From: Ignavibacteriota bacterium | Lineage (GTDB): Bacteria > Bacteroidota > Ignavibacteria > Ignavibacteriales > Melioribacteraceae | DNA length: 64,000 bases | NCBI GenBank assembly: GCA_016716225.1 | Contig: JADJWT010000001.1 | Location: 3,606,501 to 3,670,500, forward strand | Direction of reading: 5' to 3' | Shown: piece after piece, positions 27,064 to 34,751 of the stretch | Position numbering within the stretch: the stretch's first letter is position 1 | Layout: the number at the start of each line of letters is the position of its first letter | The notes under the pieces: model-generated | What the model was told of the DNA's origin: nothing | The model's database searches: none | The model's input: the letters and a program-made list of their open reading frames with translations, nothing else | Position numbers and translations under genes: made by a program

Positions 27064-27549
27064 TTATTTTTTCACAAGATTGTTATCAGAAATAATTTTG
27101 TTTAACAATCCTTCGCAAGAATCTTCTAAAATATCCAAAACTAATTCAAATCCTTCCGGACCGCTATAATACGGATCGGGAACTTCATTATATTTTTTTT
27201 CGGAAGAAAAATCAGTCATTTTAAATATTTTATTTGAATTTTTTTTATCAAAATCAAACGAATTTAAATCTCTCAAGTTTTCATTATCCATTGCAATTAT
27301 GTAATCAAAATTATCAAAATCAATATTTCTAAATTTGCGTGCAATACTTGTCAATCTGTAACCTCGTTTAATTGCATGGCGTTTCATTCGCGCATCAGCT
27401 TGTTCGCCTTCGTGATATGCAATTGTTCCCGCAGAATCACAATGAATTTCATTTTCCAAACCGGCTTTTTTAACTAATTTATTCATAACAGCTTCTCCGC
27501 TTGGTGATCTGCAAATATTTCCCATACAAACAAAAATTACTTTTATCAT
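27064..27549 (-). CDS. Low-molecular-weight protein tyrosine phosphatase
   Basis: The 161-residue enzyme has the signature loop VCMGNICRSP near the N-terminus, with nucleophile Cys8 and Arg14, and the general acid Asp in VPDPYYSGPEGFE (about residue 127). This is the usual size and layout of the LMW-PTP/arsenate reductase fold, and it hydrolyses phosphotyrosine or small phospho-compounds. It stands upstream of the fructosamine kinase gene on the same strand. It is divergent to the AlaX-like gene with an 87-base shared promoter region. Confidence 0.93.
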   Translation of the reverse strand: MIKVIFVCMGNICRSPSGEAVMNKLVKKAGLENEIHCDSAGTIAYHEGEQADARMKRHAIKRGYRLTSIARKFRNIDFDNFDYIIAMDNENLRDLNSFDFDKKNSNKIFKMTDFSSEKKYNEVPDPYYSGPEGFELVLDILEDSCEGLLNKIISDNNLVKK

Positions 27550-27636
27550 AAAATTCCTATTTTCTAAAAAATTATTTTATATTTATAACAAAAATATCAA
27601 ATTATAAAGATTATGTTTAACTAATTTTATTGAATT

Positions 27637-28080
27637 ATGGCAAAAGAATATCATCCACAAATGCACACGGCAGAACATATTTTAAATCAAACAATGGTTA
27701 GAATGTTTGATAAAGGAAGATCATTTTCTGCTCATTTAGAAAAGAAAAAATCCAAGTGTGATTATCATTTTGATAGAAATTTATCTGAATCTGAAAATTT
27801 GGAAATTGAACGAAAAGTTAATGAGGTAATAAGTCAGAATATAAATATTACTGAAGAAATTATTGATTTTACTGAAGCTGAACAAAAATTTAATCTAAAA
27901 AAATTACCAAATGATGTAACTGAAAAAGTTAGAATTGTGAAAGTTGGTGATTATGATGCATGTCCATGTATTGGACAGCATGTTTCTAACACAAACGAAA
28001 TTGGGAAATTCAAAATAATTTCTACAAGTTTTGAAAATGAAGTTTTGAGAATTAGATTTAAATTAGAACAAAATAAATAA
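27637..28080 (+). CDS. Alanyl-tRNA editing-like protein (AlaX/ThrRS second additional domain fold)
   Basis: The 147-residue protein carries the zinc-binding HxxxH motif HTAEHIL near the N-terminus and a second metal motif CPCIGQHV (Cys and His four apart) near residue 112. These are typical of trans-editing proteins that deacylate mischarged tRNA, such as AlaX. It is shorter than AlaX proteins (usually 160 residues or more), and its substrate cannot be read. It is followed by the YciI-like gene at 9 bases and by rlpA, so the three form a plus-strand operon. Confidence 0.78.
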   Translation: MAKEYHPQMHTAEHILNQTMVRMFDKGRSFSAHLEKKKSKCDYHFDRNLSESENLEIERKVNEVISQNINITEEIIDFTEAEQKFNLKKLPNDVTEKVRIVKVGDYDACPCIGQHVSNTNEIGKFKIISTSFENEVLRIRFKLEQNK

Positions 28081-28089
28081 GGAACTTTT

Positions 28090-28560
28090 ATGAAAATTAT
28101 AATAAATGTTTTGTTATTATCCGCAATTGTGATTTCAACAAATTTTGCACAAACAAATACTGAAGTTGTGTATGATAGTGTAAAAGCTAAAAAATATGGT
28201 GCAGATGATTATGGAATGAAAAAATATGTAATGGCATTTTTGAAACGAGGACCAAACAGAAATTTGGATTCTGCAAAATCTGCTGAACTTCAAATGGCGC
28301 ATTTGCAAAATATTTTTAGATTAGCAAATGAAGGAAAATTAGTTTTAGCTGGACCTTTTTTTGGAGAAAGTGAAATTAGAGGTATATATATTTTTGATGT
28401 TGAAAATGTTGATGATGCAAAAAAATTAACCGAGACTGATCCGGCAATTCAGCAAGGAAGTTTAGTTATGGAATTAATTCCTTGGTATGGAACTGCAGCA
28501 CTTATGGAAATTAATCAAATAAGTAAAACTCTTACAAAAAAATCAATTCTTGGGAATTAA
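28090..28560 (+). CDS. Exported YciI-like protein
   Basis: The 156-residue protein has a signal peptide (MKIIINVLLLSAIVISTNFAQ), then a YciI-type dimeric alpha-beta barrel domain: YVMAFLKRGPNR, AHLQNIFRLANEGKLVLAGP and EIRGIYIFDVENVDDAK. YciI proteins are normally cytoplasmic and of unknown activity; export is unusual, though common in this lineage by impression. The catalytic-type His and Asp of the YciI family cannot be assigned confidently. It lies between the AlaX-like gene and rlpA. Confidence 0.8.
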   Translation: MKIIINVLLLSAIVISTNFAQTNTEVVYDSVKAKKYGADDYGMKKYVMAFLKRGPNRNLDSAKSAELQMAHLQNIFRLANEGKLVLAGPFFGESEIRGIYIFDVENVDDAKKLTETDPAIQQGSLVMELIPWYGTAALMEINQISKTLTKKSILGN

Positions 28561-28563
28561 ATT

Positions 28564-29220
28564 ATGCTGCAGAAATTTTTACAGATATTTTATATTATCT
28601 TATTTTCACTTAATTTAATTTCGTGTTCGTCATCAAGAGAATTTTCTGAATATGATAATGTAGAAGGAATTTTGATTGAAGACGGAATTGCAAGCTGGTA
28701 CGGAATTGAATTTCATGGCAAATCAACTGCAAATGGTGAAACATATAACAAAAATGATTTTACTGCAGCACATAGAACTTTACCATTTGGAAGCATTGTC
28801 CGAGTTACAAATTTAGATAATGGAAAATATGTAATTGTAAGAATAAATGATCGTGGCCCATTTGCAAAAAATAGAATTATTGATTTATCCCAAAAAGCAG
28901 CTCAGAAAATTGAAATGATTAGTAATGGTTCAGCAAAAGTTGAGTTACAACTTTTAAATAAATCACCAAATTCTAAAATGCCAAATGATATAAAAGTTCC
29001 ACATTTTTCTGTACAAGTAGGCTCGTTCAAAAATAAAAATGATGCAATAAAAGTAAGCTCTGAAATTGAGAATTCCAGAGTTGAAGAAGCAATTGTAAAC
29101 GGCGAAAAATATTTTCGAATTTATGTTGGATTATTTACTGATAAAGATGAAGCTACAAATCTAAGAGATGAATTAAAGATTAAGGGAATTGAAGGATTTG
29201 TTAAACAAGTTGAAAATTAA
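28564..29220 (+). CDS. rlpA: RlpA-type septal lipoprotein with SPOR domain
   Basis: The 218-residue protein has a lipoprotein signal (lipobox LISC, Cys at about residue 20). Its double-psi beta-barrel RlpA domain contains GIASWYGIEFHGKSTANGE, FTAAHRTLPFGSIVRVT and RINDRGPF. A C-terminal SPOR domain follows (about 145-215, HFSVQVGSFKNKNDA). RlpA proteins act on peptidoglycan, in some bacteria as lytic transglycosylases that cut denuded glycans at the septum. The conserved His in the AAHRTLPFG segment is the expected active-site residue. Terminator at 29241. Confidence 0.92.
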   Translation: MLQKFLQIFYIILFSLNLISCSSSREFSEYDNVEGILIEDGIASWYGIEFHGKSTANGETYNKNDFTAAHRTLPFGSIVRVTNLDNGKYVIVRINDRGPFAKNRIIDLSQKAAQKIEMISNGSAKVELQLLNKSPNSKMPNDIKVPHFSVQVGSFKNKNDAIKVSSEIENSRVEEAIVNGEKYFRIYVGLFTDKDEATNLRDELKIKGIEGFVKQVEN

Positions 29221-29240
29221 CAATTGAGTTTTTAAAGTAG

Positions 29241-29266
29241 AAAAGTCCAATTTTTTTTGGACTTTT
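29241..29266. terminator. Convergent terminator between rlpA and the nqr block
   Basis: Perfect 10-bp hairpin AAAAGTCCAA / TTGGACTTTT with a six-T loop. The flanking bases are TTTTCAAA on the plus side and CTACTTT on the minus side. It lies 20 bases after the rlpA stop and 17 bases after the stop of the cysteine-rich gene, so it can serve both strands. Confidence 0.85.
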
Positions 29267-29283
29267 CAAAATATTATAAAACA

Positions 29284-29502
29284 TTATTTAACTTTTAATT
29301 CACCGGATTTAATTTTCTCATAGTTATCTACAAATTCTGATTTTGAAGAATAACATGTATGATGATTTCCACCGGAATCACAATGTCCTCCACCACAACA
29401 TCCAGCATTTTCCCTTTTCTTATATTTGCTAAATTGAAGACCAACTGCAAAAATTAAAATTGCCAAACTAAAAAATCCAATCATAATTAATAACTGATAC
29501 AT
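29284..29502 (-). CDS. Small cysteine-rich membrane protein, probable NqrM
   Basis: The 72-residue protein has one N-terminal membrane segment (about 3-24) and a short tail with Cys35, Cys36, Cys41 and Cys50 in AGCCGGGHCDSGGNHHTCYS. NqrM (DUF539) is a 70-residue protein with a membrane helix and four cysteines that matures the Na+-NQR iron site. This product has the same size, layout and position (last gene of the nqr operon, 2 bases after apbE) but a different cysteine spacing from the Vibrio form as I recall it. The role is inferred from context. Confidence 0.62.
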   Translation of the reverse strand: MYQLLIMIGFFSLAILIFAVGLQFSKYKKRENAGCCGGGHCDSGGNHHTCYSSKSEFVDNYEKIKSGELKVK

Positions 29503-29504
29503 TA

Positions 29505-30563
29505 CTATTTTTCCTTTCTAACAAATTCCTCAAACTGAGGCGTCATTTTTTCAATAAAGTTTTCATTTTCTCTAACAATCATAAATACCGGAAGTTTCAA
29601 TTTCAATGCAAAATCATATCCGGCTTCCGGTCCTAAAACATCAATAGCAGTAGCATATGCATCAGCATTTTCACAATTTTTATGTATTACTGTAACACTC
29701 GCTAATTTATGTGTAATTGGTTTCCCGGTTTTGGGATCAATTGTATGAGAATATCTAATTCCTTTTTCTTCAAAATAATTAAAATAATCTCCTGATGTTG
29801 CAACTGAATAATTTGAAATTTCTAAAACTTTCTGTAATCCATCTGATGCTGGAGAAGAAATTCCAATTTTCCAATTTTCATTATTTTTATTTTTTCCTTT
29901 TGTTCTTACTTCCCCGCCGATTTCAATCATATATTCATTCAATCCAACTTTTTCTAAAAATAACCCAACTTTATCAACTCCGTAACCTTTTGCAATAGCA
30001 GATAAATCACAATATACATTTACATTATTTTTCATAACTCTATTATTATCAATATCAATTTGGATTTTATCCATTCCAACATTTTTAAGAGTTTCAATAA
30101 TTTGTTCTTCGCTAGGAATTAAACTATCTTTTTTAGCTGGACCAAATCCCCAAAGGTTTACAAGTGGACCAACTGTAATATCAAAACTTCCATTACTTTC
30201 TTGTGAAATTCTTTTTGCAGTACTAAAAACATGGTACAAATCGGGAGAAAAATTGATCCAATCGGTTAATTGAGATTGATTAAATAAAGATAATTCAGAA
30301 GTTTTAATGTAAGTTGACATTTTATTATTAACATCAACTAAAACACTATCAATTTTTTTATCAAGGCGAATTAACTTTTTAGATTCTTGCGGTTCAATAA
30401 CTTTGAGAGAATATGTTGTTCCCATTGTTGTACCGGCAAGAGAATAAACATCTCTTTGAATTGGAGAACTGCAACTAACAAGTATTAGCGAAAATAATAG
30501 ACTTGCGAAAAAGTTTAACTTAATAAATTTTTTACTGATTTTTATTCCATTTCCAATTTTCAT
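29505..30563 (-). CDS. apbE: FAD:protein FMN transferase
   Basis: The 352-residue lipoprotein (lipobox LVSC, Cys31) has the ApbE layout: GTTMGTTYSLKV, LFNQSQLTDWINFSPDLY, the core GSFDITVGPLVNLWGFGP, YCDLSAIAKGYGVDKVG, MIEIGGEVRTKGKN and GDYFNYFEEKGIRYSHTIDP. It transfers FMN from FAD to a Thr in NqrB and NqrC, whose motifs are seen in this operon. Its start lies 32 bases inside the preceding CBS-domain gene, so translation is coupled. Confidence 0.95.
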   Translation of the reverse strand: MKIGNGIKISKKFIKLNFFASLLFSLILVSCSSPIQRDVYSLAGTTMGTTYSLKVIEPQESKKLIRLDKKIDSVLVDVNNKMSTYIKTSELSLFNQSQLTDWINFSPDLYHVFSTAKRISQESNGSFDITVGPLVNLWGFGPAKKDSLIPSEEQIIETLKNVGMDKIQIDIDNNRVMKNNVNVYCDLSAIAKGYGVDKVGLFLEKVGLNEYMIEIGGEVRTKGKNKNNENWKIGISSPASDGLQKVLEISNYSVATSGDYFNYFEEKGIRYSHTIDPKTGKPITHKLASVTVIHKNCENADAYATAIDVLGPEAGYDFALKLKLPVFMIVRENENFIEKMTPQFEEFVRKEK

Positions 30564-30996
30564 AATAATCCCAATCAGCCATTTTATTAAGTTCTTCTAA
30601 GTCTTTAGATTTTTGAATTAAATTTGCCCGAGTTAAATCTCCGGCAGAAAGTAATCCAATAAATTTTCCATCTTTCTCAATCAGCAAATGTCTTAAACGC
30701 ATTCCTAAACATTTATCCATTAGCTGATAGAGTGAATCATTGTGAGCGGCAAAAATTAAATTTGTTGACATAACATCTTTAATCTTTGTAGTTTTGGAGT
30801 AAAAACCTTCAGTTATTACATTTTTCATTAAATCTCTTTCGGTCCAAATTCCTTTAATTTCTTCACCATCTTTTACAAGAATTGCACCTATTCTTTTTTC
30901 AATCATTATATGTAATGCTTCAGCAACAGTCGATTCAATATTTACCGAAACAAGTTTTCCACCTTTATTTTCTAATATTTCAGCGGCTGTAATCAT
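30532..30996 (-). CDS. Two-CBS-domain protein
   Basis: The 154-residue protein has a Bateman pair of CBS domains, about residues 10-66 and 75-135. The first carries IMIEKRIGAILVKDGEEIKG and IWTERDLMKNV, the second LRHLLIEKDGKFIGLLSAGD. CBS pairs bind adenine nucleotides and usually control a partner. Lying between nqrF/DUF4870 and apbE it might tune sodium-pump or flavin transfer, but no partner is shown by sequence. Its end overlaps the apbE start by 32 bases. Confidence 0.88.
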   Translation of the reverse strand: MITAAEILENKGGKLVSVNIESTVAEALHIMIEKRIGAILVKDGEEIKGIWTERDLMKNVITEGFYSKTTKIKDVMSTNLIFAAHNDSLYQLMDKCLGMRLRHLLIEKDGKFIGLLSAGDLTRANLIQKSKDLEELNKMADWDYYENWKWNKNQ

Positions 30997-31044
30997 TTTT
31001 TACTCCTTTATTAAAATATCCTTTAATATGTAATTATTAAATTT

Positions 31045-31437
31045 TTATTTAATCAATCTAATGGTCATAGGATATCTATAAGCTTTACCATCATAAGAGT
31101 TTATTGATGCAATTATAATAAAAATAAGTGCAAAAATTCCCAATGCAATAAGTAATGCAATACCAATTAACAATATTATAAGAACAATGCAAATGAAGGC
31201 ATAAATTGTTACACTAATTTGGAAATTCAGCGCTTCTTTCCCTTGATCATTAATAAATGCGGATTCTTCTTTTTTGAGAATCCAAATAAGTAGTGGTGCA
31301 ATTACGTTTCCGAATGGGATTACGAACCCAACAACTGCACTTAAATGAGCAATCATTGCCCACATTCTTTCATCTTTTGTGTAACCGGAATTTTGAGGAA
31401 GATCTTGATTTAAACTTGAACCAGAAAAGTTATCCAT
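31045..31437 (-). CDS. DUF4870 membrane protein (Tic20-like)
   Basis: The 130-residue protein has three hydrophobic segments, about 31-52, 74-95 and 96-112, after MWAMIAHLSAVVGFVIPFGN and INDQGKEALNFQISVTIYAF, the signature of DUF4870/Tic20-like proteins. Function is unknown. It lies 36 bases after nqrF and before the CBS gene on the same strand, so it is probably part of the nqr operon. Confidence 0.82.
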   Translation of the reverse strand: MDNFSGSSLNQDLPQNSGYTKDERMWAMIAHLSAVVGFVIPFGNVIAPLLIWILKKEESAFINDQGKEALNFQISVTIYAFICIVLIILLIGIALLIALGIFALIFIIIASINSYDGKAYRYPMTIRLIK

Positions 31438-31473
31438 TTGACCCCCTAAATTTAGTTATAATTTATATTCAGT

Positions 31474-32709
31474 TTAACCGCCAAAATCGTCAAGCATAAT
31501 ATTTTCTCTTTCGACGCCAAGATTTTCTAACATTTGAATTACAGCGTTATTCATCATTGGCGGACCGCACATATAATATTCACAATCTTCTGGAGCTGGA
31601 TGATTTTTGAGATAATTTTCAAATAAAACTTGGTGAATAAATCCGGTGTAACCTTTCCAATTATCTTCAGGTAAAGGTTCAGACAAAGCTAAATGCCATT
31701 TAAAGTTTGGATGTTCAGCTGCAAGTTTATCAAATTCTTCATTATAGAATGCTTCTCTCATACTTCTTGCACCATACCAGAATGACATTCTTCTATTCGT
31801 ATTAATTCTTTTTAACTGATCAAAAATATGTGAACGCATTGGCGCCATTCCTGCACCGCCGCCAATGAATACCATTTCAGCATTTGTATCTTTTGCAAAG
31901 AATTCGCCATACGGACCAGATATTGTAACTTTATCACCCGGTTTTAAATTAAAAATGAATGATGACATTTGCCCAGGAGGCACATCAGGCATTCTTGGAG
32001 GAGGTGAAGCAATTCTAACGTTAAGCATAATTAATCCTTTTTCTTCGGGATAATTAGCCATTGAATATGCTCTTAAAACCGGTTCAGTAACTTTGGATAC
32101 AAATTTCCACATATTGAATTTATCCCAATCGCCGCGATATTCATCCTCAATAATAAAGTCAGAATATTTAACAACGTGAGGCGGAGCTTCAATTTGAATA
32201 TAACCGCCGGCTCTAAAATCAACACTTTCACCTTCCGGTAATTGAAGTTTTAATTCTTTTATAAATGTTGCAACGTTAACATTTGAAATTACAGTACAAA
32301 TCCATTTTTTAATTTCAAATACTTCTTCTGGAACAAGAATTTTCAAATTGTTCTTAACTGGAACTTGACAAGATAATCTGTAATGATCTCTAATTTGTTT
32401 TCTATTTAATTTAGAAGTTTCTGTGGGAAGCACATCACCGCCGCCTTCTAAAACTCTGCACTTACATTCTCCGCAAGTTCCACCGCCACCACATGCTGAA
32501 GGTAAAAAAATATTATTTGAAGCTAAAACGTTTAATAACTTTCCACCAATAGGAACTGATATTGAATGTTTTTTACTATCATTAATATTTATATTTACTG
32601 AACCGCTTGCCACAAGTTTTGATTTGGCAAATAATATTATTACTACTAAAAGCAGTACAATAAGCGTAAACATTATTACGCCTAATATTATCAGATTTAA
32701 TCCGCTCAT
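31474..32709 (-). CDS. nqrF: Na+-NQR subunit F (NADH:quinone reductase, FAD/2Fe-2S)
   Basis: The 411-residue protein has an N-terminal membrane anchor, a plant-type [2Fe-2S] domain with Cys in CGGGGTCGECKC and LSCQ, then an FAD/NADH reductase module with RAYSMANYP, GAGMAPMRSH and YYMCGPPMMN. It takes electrons from NADH and passes them through the flavins to ubiquinone or menaquinone while Na+ is pumped. It lies 11 bases after nqrE. Confidence 0.97.
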   Translation of the reverse strand: MSGLNLIILGVIMFTLIVLLLVVIILFAKSKLVASGSVNININDSKKHSISVPIGGKLLNVLASNNIFLPSACGGGGTCGECKCRVLEGGGDVLPTETSKLNRKQIRDHYRLSCQVPVKNNLKILVPEEVFEIKKWICTVISNVNVATFIKELKLQLPEGESVDFRAGGYIQIEAPPHVVKYSDFIIEDEYRGDWDKFNMWKFVSKVTEPVLRAYSMANYPEEKGLIMLNVRIASPPPRMPDVPPGQMSSFIFNLKPGDKVTISGPYGEFFAKDTNAEMVFIGGGAGMAPMRSHIFDQLKRINTNRRMSFWYGARSMREAFYNEEFDKLAAEHPNFKWHLALSEPLPEDNWKGYTGFIHQVLFENYLKNHPAPEDCEYYMCGPPMMNNAVIQMLENLGVERENIMLDDFGG

Positions 32710-32720
32710 CTAAAAAACCT

Positions 32721-33332
32721 CTATAATTGAATTCCAGAAAACAGCATGAATGCAATTGCCATTAATCCGGCTGTTAAAAATGTAATACCTAGACCTCTCA
32801 ATCCTTTTGGAACGTTACTATATTTCATTTTTTCTCTTATTCCAGCTAAAGAAATAATTGCTAAAGCCCAGCCGGTTCCGGAACCAAATCCATAAACTAC
32901 GCTTTCAGCAAAATTATAATTTCTTTCAACCATAAAAAGCGAACCTGCTAAAACAACGCAGTTTACTGTAATTAATGGAAGGAAAATTCCTAATGAATTA
33001 TAAAGTGATGGAACATATTTATCTAAAGTCATTTCAAGAATTTGAACAATAGCTGCAATAACACCAATGTAAGTAATCAAACCGAGAAAGGTTAAATCAA
33101 CACTTCCTAAGCCAGCCCAGCTTAAGGCGCCTTCTTTCAAAACGTGTTGATATAAAAAATTATTAGCGGGAACTGTTATCGCTTGAACACCAATCACCGC
33201 AATTCCTAATCCAACCGCAGTTTCAACTTTTTTAGAAACAGCTAGGAAAGTACACATTCCAAGAAAGAATGCCAAGGCCATATTTTCAATAAAGATTGAT
33301 TTTACAAATAAACTTAAATAATGTTCTAACAT
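32721..33332 (-). CDS. nqrE: Na+-NQR subunit E
   Basis: The 203-residue membrane protein has six predicted helices. Cysteines in GMCTFLAVS and VNCVVLAGS are the expected ligands, together with those of NqrD, for the intramembrane iron-sulfur centre. NqrD and NqrE are related subunits with inverted topology. It starts 5 bases after nqrD. Confidence 0.96.
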   Translation of the reverse strand: MLEHYLSLFVKSIFIENMALAFFLGMCTFLAVSKKVETAVGLGIAVIGVQAITVPANNFLYQHVLKEGALSWAGLGSVDLTFLGLITYIGVIAAIVQILEMTLDKYVPSLYNSLGIFLPLITVNCVVLAGSLFMVERNYNFAESVVYGFGSGTGWALAIISLAGIREKMKYSNVPKGLRGLGITFLTAGLMAIAFMLFSGIQL

Positions 33333-33337
33333 AAATT

Positions 33338-33958
33338 TTAACCCTCCTCAACTTGATCTGGTTTCCAAGTTCTAATTGCCCAAATTAGAAGTCCAATAAG
33401 GAAAAAAGCACTTGGAGCAAGTAGAAATAAACCATTAGGCACATACCATCCACCCTCAGTATTCAAAGTAAATATTGTAAATCCTAATAATTTTCCGGAA
33501 CCAATTAATTCTCTTACAAATCCAACAGCTAAAAGTACAAATGAATATCCCAATCCATTTCCTATTCCATCGAGAAAACTTGCTACCGGAGGATTCTGCA
33601 ATGCATAAGCTTCTGCTCTACCCATCAAAATACAATTTGTTATAATTAACCCAACATAAACCGAAAGTTGTTTGCTAACATCGTAAGCAAAAGCTTTAAT
33701 TAGTTGATCTGCAACTATTACAAGAGACGCAATAATTGTCATTTCTACAATAATTCTGATACTACTTGGAATATGTTTTCTAATTAAGCTGACTGAAAAA
33801 TTAGAAAATGCCGTTACAAGAGTTACAGCTAAAGACATTACAATTGCTGTTTCTAATTTTGATGTAACTGCCAAAGCAGAACAAATCCCAAGAACTTGAA
33901 GTGCAATTGGATTATTCTTAAAAATTGGATCAAATAATACTTCTTTATATTTATTCAT
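33338..33958 (-). CDS. nqrD: Na+-NQR subunit D
   Basis: The 206-residue membrane protein has six predicted helices and carries Cys in LGICSALAVT and TNCILMGRAE, matching those in NqrE. Also visible is the conserved ASFLDGIGNGLGYSFVLLAV block. It is the structural partner of NqrE, and its start lies one base after nqrC. Confidence 0.96.
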   Translation of the reverse strand: MNKYKEVLFDPIFKNNPIALQVLGICSALAVTSKLETAIVMSLAVTLVTAFSNFSVSLIRKHIPSSIRIIVEMTIIASLVIVADQLIKAFAYDVSKQLSVYVGLIITNCILMGRAEAYALQNPPVASFLDGIGNGLGYSFVLLAVGFVRELIGSGKLLGFTIFTLNTEGGWYVPNGLFLLAPSAFFLIGLLIWAIRTWKPDQVEEG

Positions 33959-33959
33959 A

Positions 33960-34751
33960 TTAAATATCCTTCCTTAAATTTCCCAAGAAATTAGCATAGC
34001 CATCATCACCCATCCAATATTTTATCAAATTATCCACTCCGCGGGTAGTAAGCGTTGCTCCGGAAAGTCCATCAATCTGACTGTTTTTATTCGGATCATT
34101 TGGATCAACTTTACTTTTCAAAACTTCCAAAATTGCATCACCATTTTGATCAAATAGTTGTTTCCCTTTCCAACTTGCTTTCCAATTTTGATTATCAACT
34201 TCACCACCTAAACCAGGAGTTTCTCCATGTTCGTAAAATGTAATTCCTTCAACTGTTTTTAAATCTTTACCAATTGCTAAAAAACCATACATTGTTGACC
34301 AAAGTCCTTTACCAAAAACTGGGAATATATATTTTTCAATTTCTTTGTTTTCATTCATAACTTCGTAACTGAGCATAAATTTAGGACGTTTTTTAATATT
34401 TCCTAAATCTTTTTCTGGAGAAATTTCTGTTCCAAAATTTTTACTTTCACTTAGAGATTTTATATTGAATGCGTCGGGATTTAATTCATCAGTATATTTC
34501 GATTTGTCAATTACTGATCCATTTTCCAAATCGATAATTATTGGAACAATTTTTTCTTTAAATATTTCTTCAGCATTGTTTGTGCTAAATGACAAATTGC
34601 CAGCTTGAAGAATATTTTTCATTTTATCTAATTTTTTATTCTGCTTTTGAATTGAATCCAACGCAACAGTTGCCGAGGAAACAAAAACCGAGCAAACTAA
34701 ACAAACTCCTAATGCAACTGATATTGTTTTTTTTGTACTATCGGATGACAT
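33960..34751 (-). CDS. nqrC: Na+-NQR subunit C (FMN-carrying)
   Basis: A TTG at 34760 opens the frame, but the ATG at 34751 is preferred: GAGGAGG lies 10 bases upstream of it and would be too close to the TTG. The 263-residue protein has one membrane helix (about 9-29). Its C-terminal FMN attachment motif is GLSGATLTTRG, where ApbE links FMN through a Thr. The start overlaps the end of nqrB by 14 bases. Confidence 0.96.
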   Translation of the reverse strand: MSSDSTKKTISVALGVCLVCSVFVSSATVALDSIQKQNKKLDKMKNILQAGNLSFSTNNAEEIFKEKIVPIIIDLENGSVIDKSKYTDELNPDAFNIKSLSESKNFGTEISPEKDLGNIKKRPKFMLSYEVMNENKEIEKYIFPVFGKGLWSTMYGFLAIGKDLKTVEGITFYEHGETPGLGGEVDNQNWKASWKGKQLFDQNGDAILEVLKSKVDPNDPNKNSQIDGLSGATLTTRGVDNLIKYWMGDDGYANFLGNLRKDI

